64,000 nucleotides of DNA from Pseudomonadota bacterium. GTDB taxonomy: Bacteria > Pseudomonadota > Alphaproteobacteria > Rhizobiales > Devosiaceae. The notes below the pieces were generated by a model. The model worked only from the letters and a program-made list of their open reading frames with translations. It searched no databases and had not been told where the DNA came from. The stretch's first letter is position 1. Each line of letters opens with the position of its first letter. Shown piece by piece: positions 61,869-64,000 of the stretch. Where the stretch lies: positions 62,001 to 126,000 of the forward strand of contig JAEWBN010000020.1 of NCBI GenBank assembly GCA_023391095.1. The letters are read 5' to 3'. Made by a program: the position numbers and the translations under genes.

Positions 61869-62090
61869 ATGATGAAGGATAACAGGGTGACGCAGCAACG
61901 TGTGCGGACGCAGGCGGGGCGTGCTGATGACGGGCTTGGTCCGAATTCGGACATAGGCTCGCGTTTGCGCGCGCTATACGGGGCAGTCCAGGACGAGGGC
62001 GTGCCCGAGCAGTTGCTTGACCTGCTCGAGAAGCTTGACGCTGCCGAGCAAGCGCAAGCTGCGGGCAAAACCAATCGCGACGGAGAGTAA
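61869..62090 (+). CDS. nepR: Anti-sigma factor NepR
   Basis: This 73-residue protein contains the NepR core of two helices (IGSRLRALYGAVQDEGVPEQ, then LLDLLEKLDAAE) flanked by disordered ends. NepR holds EcfG inactive until phosphorylated PhyR takes it away. It lies 5 bp before ecfG. Two ATG codons in a row are possible at the start (61869 and 61872). Confidence 0.93.
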   Translation: MMKDNRVTQQRVRTQAGRADDGLGPNSDIGSRLRALYGAVQDEGVPEQLLDLLEKLDAAEQAQAAGKTNRDGE

Positions 62091-62095
62091 CCGTC

Positions 62096-62650
62096 ATGTC
62101 GGGGGAAAGCACATCATTCAAGCGCGAAATGCTGGCTACTTTGCCCAGTCTGCGCGCTTTCGCAGTATCTTTGACGGGCAAGCACGACAAGGCAGACGAC
62201 CTTGTCCAGGACACCGTGATGAAGGCTTGGGCCAAGCAATCCAGTTTCCAGATGGGGACCAACATAAAGGCATGGCTCTTCACCATCCTGCGCAACGAGT
62301 TCTACAGCCAGATGCGCAAGCGGGGTCGCGAAGTCCAGGACAGCGACGGCGTCTTTACGGAGCGTCTTTCAGTCCATCCTTCCCAGTATGGGTCCATGGA
62401 TCTTGAAGACTTCAAGAAGGCTCTGTCGCAGCTGCCGGACGACCAGCGTGAGGCTGTCATTCTGATCGGAGCCTCGGGATTCTCCTACGAAGAGGCAGCT
62501 GAAATCTGCGAATGCGCCGTCGGCACCATGAAGAGCCGCGTCAGTCGCGCCCGGTCGCGCCTGGCTGAGTTGCTCAAGATCAGCGGCGAGTCCGACTATG
62601 GTCCCGACGCAGTGTCAGCGCAGGTCACCGCCGGCAATCACCACCTTTAA
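62096..62650 (+). CDS. ecfG: ECF sigma factor EcfG (general stress)
   Basis: This 184-residue ECF sigma factor of the ECF15 group has region 2 with KADDLVQDTVMKAW and FQMGTNIKAWLFTILRN and region 4 with LPDDQREAVILIGASGFSYE and EEAAEICECAVGTMKSRVSR. It directs RNA polymerase to GGAAC-N16/17-CGTT promoters, two good examples of which are in this window. It is cotranscribed with nepR. A stem-loop at 62657-62686 follows. Confidence 0.95.
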   Translation: MSGESTSFKREMLATLPSLRAFAVSLTGKHDKADDLVQDTVMKAWAKQSSFQMGTNIKAWLFTILRNEFYSQMRKRGREVQDSDGVFTERLSVHPSQYGSMDLEDFKKALSQLPDDQREAVILIGASGFSYEEAAEICECAVGTMKSRVSRARSRLAELLKISGESDYGPDAVSAQVTAGNHHL

Positions 62651-62656
62651 GAACAA

Positions 62657-62686
62657 GCGCTTGCCGGGTTTCGGTTCGGCAAGCGC
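62657..62686 (+). other. Stem-loop after ecfG
   Basis: GCGCTTGCCG (62657-62666) pairs perfectly with CGGCAAGCGC (62677-62686) around a 10-nt loop. No T tract follows. It may be a processing or stabilising element at the end of the nepR-ecfG message. Confidence 0.6.
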
Positions 62687-62754
62687 GGCTCCCCAGGGCG
62701 GTTTCGGTCCAATACCGTGATCAAGCCCACTTCGTAATACGTCAATATCGTTGG

Positions 62755-63467
62755 ATGCACGCCGAGTACCAAGAGAGCGCATTTGTGGACGGGGCTGATC
62801 TAAAACCGATGACTCCCGTTCGGACCCTTGCGGGTTCGCTCGACGCTTTGGATACGGCCGGGCATCGGGTCAGCAATTCCTTGGCGACGGTATCCTCCCT
62901 GTTGGCGCTCCAAGAACTGCGCGCCCAGTCGGGCGCGGTGCGCGAAGCCCTGGAGACGGCGCGGGCCCGGGTCCACGCGATTTCTAACGTTCATCGGCAC
63001 ATAGTTTTTGATGGCAAGGCTGAGTATGCCTGGGCACCCGAGCTGATCGAGGCAGTCATAGAGAATGCATTGCAGGCTCAGGGGAAGCGTGATCGTGTTT
63101 CTGTCAGCGCCGGGGTCCAACCGCTGAAGCTCAGCGCGCGGGATGCGAACGCCATTGGTCTGGCGGTGCACGAACTGGTCACGAACGCGTTGCAACATGG
63201 CTTCGCAGGTGTCCTGTCCGGAACTGTCACAGTGTCGCTGCTCCAAGATGAAGCCGGCGTGCCTGTGCTCGAAGTGCGTGACAACGGCACCGGTGGCGTT
63301 GATCCTTCATTCGCTCCGACGGCCTTGGTTCCACCATAGTGAAACAGCTTATTGCGCCCTTGGGGGGCGTGCCGCTCTACAATGCGGGTAGCGCCATGGG
63401 CCTCACGGTTTCCATGCGCCTTACTTCCCTGCAGATCCAATCTGCTCCCGCTGTCGAGGAAAACTAG
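62755..63467 (+). pseudogene. HWE/HisKA_2-type histidine kinase, frameshifted
   Basis: The reading frame encodes a soluble kinase: HisKA_2 with the phosphoacceptor in AGHRVSNSLATVSSLLALQ, then HATPase (AVHELVTNALQHGF and VRDNGTGGVDPSF). It runs into a stop at 63337, but after about 63316 the next frame continues the domain without a break (DGLGSTIVKQLIAPLGG, then LTVSMRL) to TAG at 63465-63467. One base is missing, near GCTCCGAC. The whole would be about 236 residues. Kinases of this class drive PhyR, and this one sits next to ecfG. It has no sensory domain. Real loss or sequencing error cannot be told apart here. Confidence 0.8.
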
Positions 63468-63469
63468 CA

Positions 63470-64000
63470 ATGCGCATTCGGGCGATCCTCAATCGGGACG
63501 GTGGTACCCTCAGAACCATGGATTTGGATGCGTTCTGCGAGCAGGCCAAAGGCGTCTTTGGTGGCGCAGGCCATTCGCTCGATTGCCGGATCATAAAGGG
63601 CAGCGAAGTCTCGAGAGCATTGGATGAAGCAGCGAGCGATCCCCAAGTGGACGCTATTCTGGCCGGCGGTGGCGATGGCACGATCTCGGCCGCGGCTAGT
63701 GTCGCCTTCCGATCCGGAAAGCCTCTGGCGGTGCTGCCGGCTGGCACAATGAACCTTTTTGCTCGGGCCTTGGGTATTCCCCCGGACCTGCAGCAGGCCC
63801 TCGATGCTCTCGCTCACGGCGATGTGGAGCAGATCGACATTGCTACGGCAAATGGCACGCCGTTCGTGCATCAGTTCGGTGTCGGCATCCACGCTCGTCT
63901 CGTGCGCATCCGCAACGACATGGTCTATCACAGCAGGGTGGGAAAAATGATCGCCAGCCTGCGCGCAATCATTGCCGCCGCACTTAATCCGCCGCAGTTC
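63470..64000 (+). CDS. Diacylglycerol kinase family lipid kinase (partial, runs off the window)
   Basis: The first 177 residues show a DAGK catalytic domain: ILNRDGGTLRTMD at the start, the nucleotide-binding AILAGGGDGTISAAASVAF (near 63-81), LPAGTMNLFARALGIP (near 90-105) and FGVGIHARLVRIRND. The family phosphorylates diacylglycerol, sphingosine or related lipids (YegS-like). It begins 2 bp after the kinase reading frame ends, so it is probably in the same transcript. The C terminus is beyond the window. Confidence 0.88.
   Translation, partial: MRIRAILNRDGGTLRTMDLDAFCEQAKGVFGGAGHSLDCRIIKGSEVSRALDEAASDPQVDAILAGGGDGTISAAASVAFRSGKPLAVLPAGTMNLFARALGIPPDLQQALDALAHGDVEQIDIATANGTPFVHQFGVGIHARLVRIRNDMVYHSRVGKMIASLRAIIAAALNPPQF

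Noticed and set aside
1..64000. CRISPR arrays, tRNA or rRNA genes, insertion sequences, phage genes
   Set aside because: I looked for regularly spaced repeats, cloverleaf-like stretches, transposase or integrase motifs and found none that could be supported.

Overview
The window comes from a GC-rich alphaproteobacterial chromosome, most likely Hyphomicrobiales of the Devosia type. Pointers are a divergent phyR / nepR-ecfG general stress response locus, an mdh-sucCDAB-lpdA TCA operon, an AFG1/ZapE gene upstream of mdh, yejBEF-type peptide transport, tamAB, and FabV as enoyl-ACP reductase. Genus assignment is inference from gene content and protein feel only. No rRNA, tRNA, CRISPR array, insertion sequence or prophage was seen.

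Layout. 1-1.1 kb: end of epmA and complete epmB (EF-P lysine modification). 1.2-7 kb: fabV, then a three-gene set (GST-like protein, Rieske-reductase fusion, oxygenase without a Rieske cluster) that has the component logic of the caffeine N7-demethylase NdmC/NdmD/NdmE, and a divergent Ldh2-type dehydrogenase. 7-9.8 kb: LuxR-type response regulator plus membrane histidine kinase. 9.9-17.3 kb: SDR, tamA-tamB. 17.4-23.2 kb: yejB-yejE-yejF-yejA. 23.4-25.7 kb: small DUF2007-like protein, Inh-like lipoprotein, zapE. 25.9-38.6 kb: mdh, sucC, a secreted protein, sucD, sucA, sucB, then a frameshifted SDR, two secreted Cys proteins, a MAPEG protein, and lpdA.

38.6-48.5 kb is an accessory sugar-acid region: an AT-richer glycosyltransferase, a seven-gene operon (TRAP transporter dctPQM, GntR regulator, kduI, kduD, kdgF), a decayed hypothetical gene, a TRIC channel, a DUF4326 protein and uxuA. 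The operon turns unsaturated uronates (released by pectin, ulvan or glycosaminoglycan lyases) into 2-keto-3-deoxygluconate, and UxuA makes the same product from mannonate. An 18-bp element (16 identical positions) lies upstream of both dctP and uxuA.

48.6-55.3 kb is a signalling block: a six-TM hybrid histidine kinase, two single-domain receivers, an alpha-oxoamine synthase resembling CqsA, and a PAS-GGDEF-EAL protein. This may be an alpha-hydroxyketone-type quorum sensing locus. 55.3-59.6 kb: polar amino acid ABC transporter with an AstE/AspA-family hydrolase. 59.8-64 kb: YdcF protein, DUF1328 protein, phyR, nepR, ecfG, a frameshifted HWE/HisKA_2 kinase and the start of a diacylglycerol-kinase-family gene. 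Near-perfect EcfG promoters precede phyR and the DUF1328 gene.

Three genes are broken by single-base events (SDR at 34.7 kb in a G8 tract, hypothetical gene at 45.7 kb by an in-frame TGA, kinase at 63.3 kb by a missing base). These could be real decay or sequencing error.
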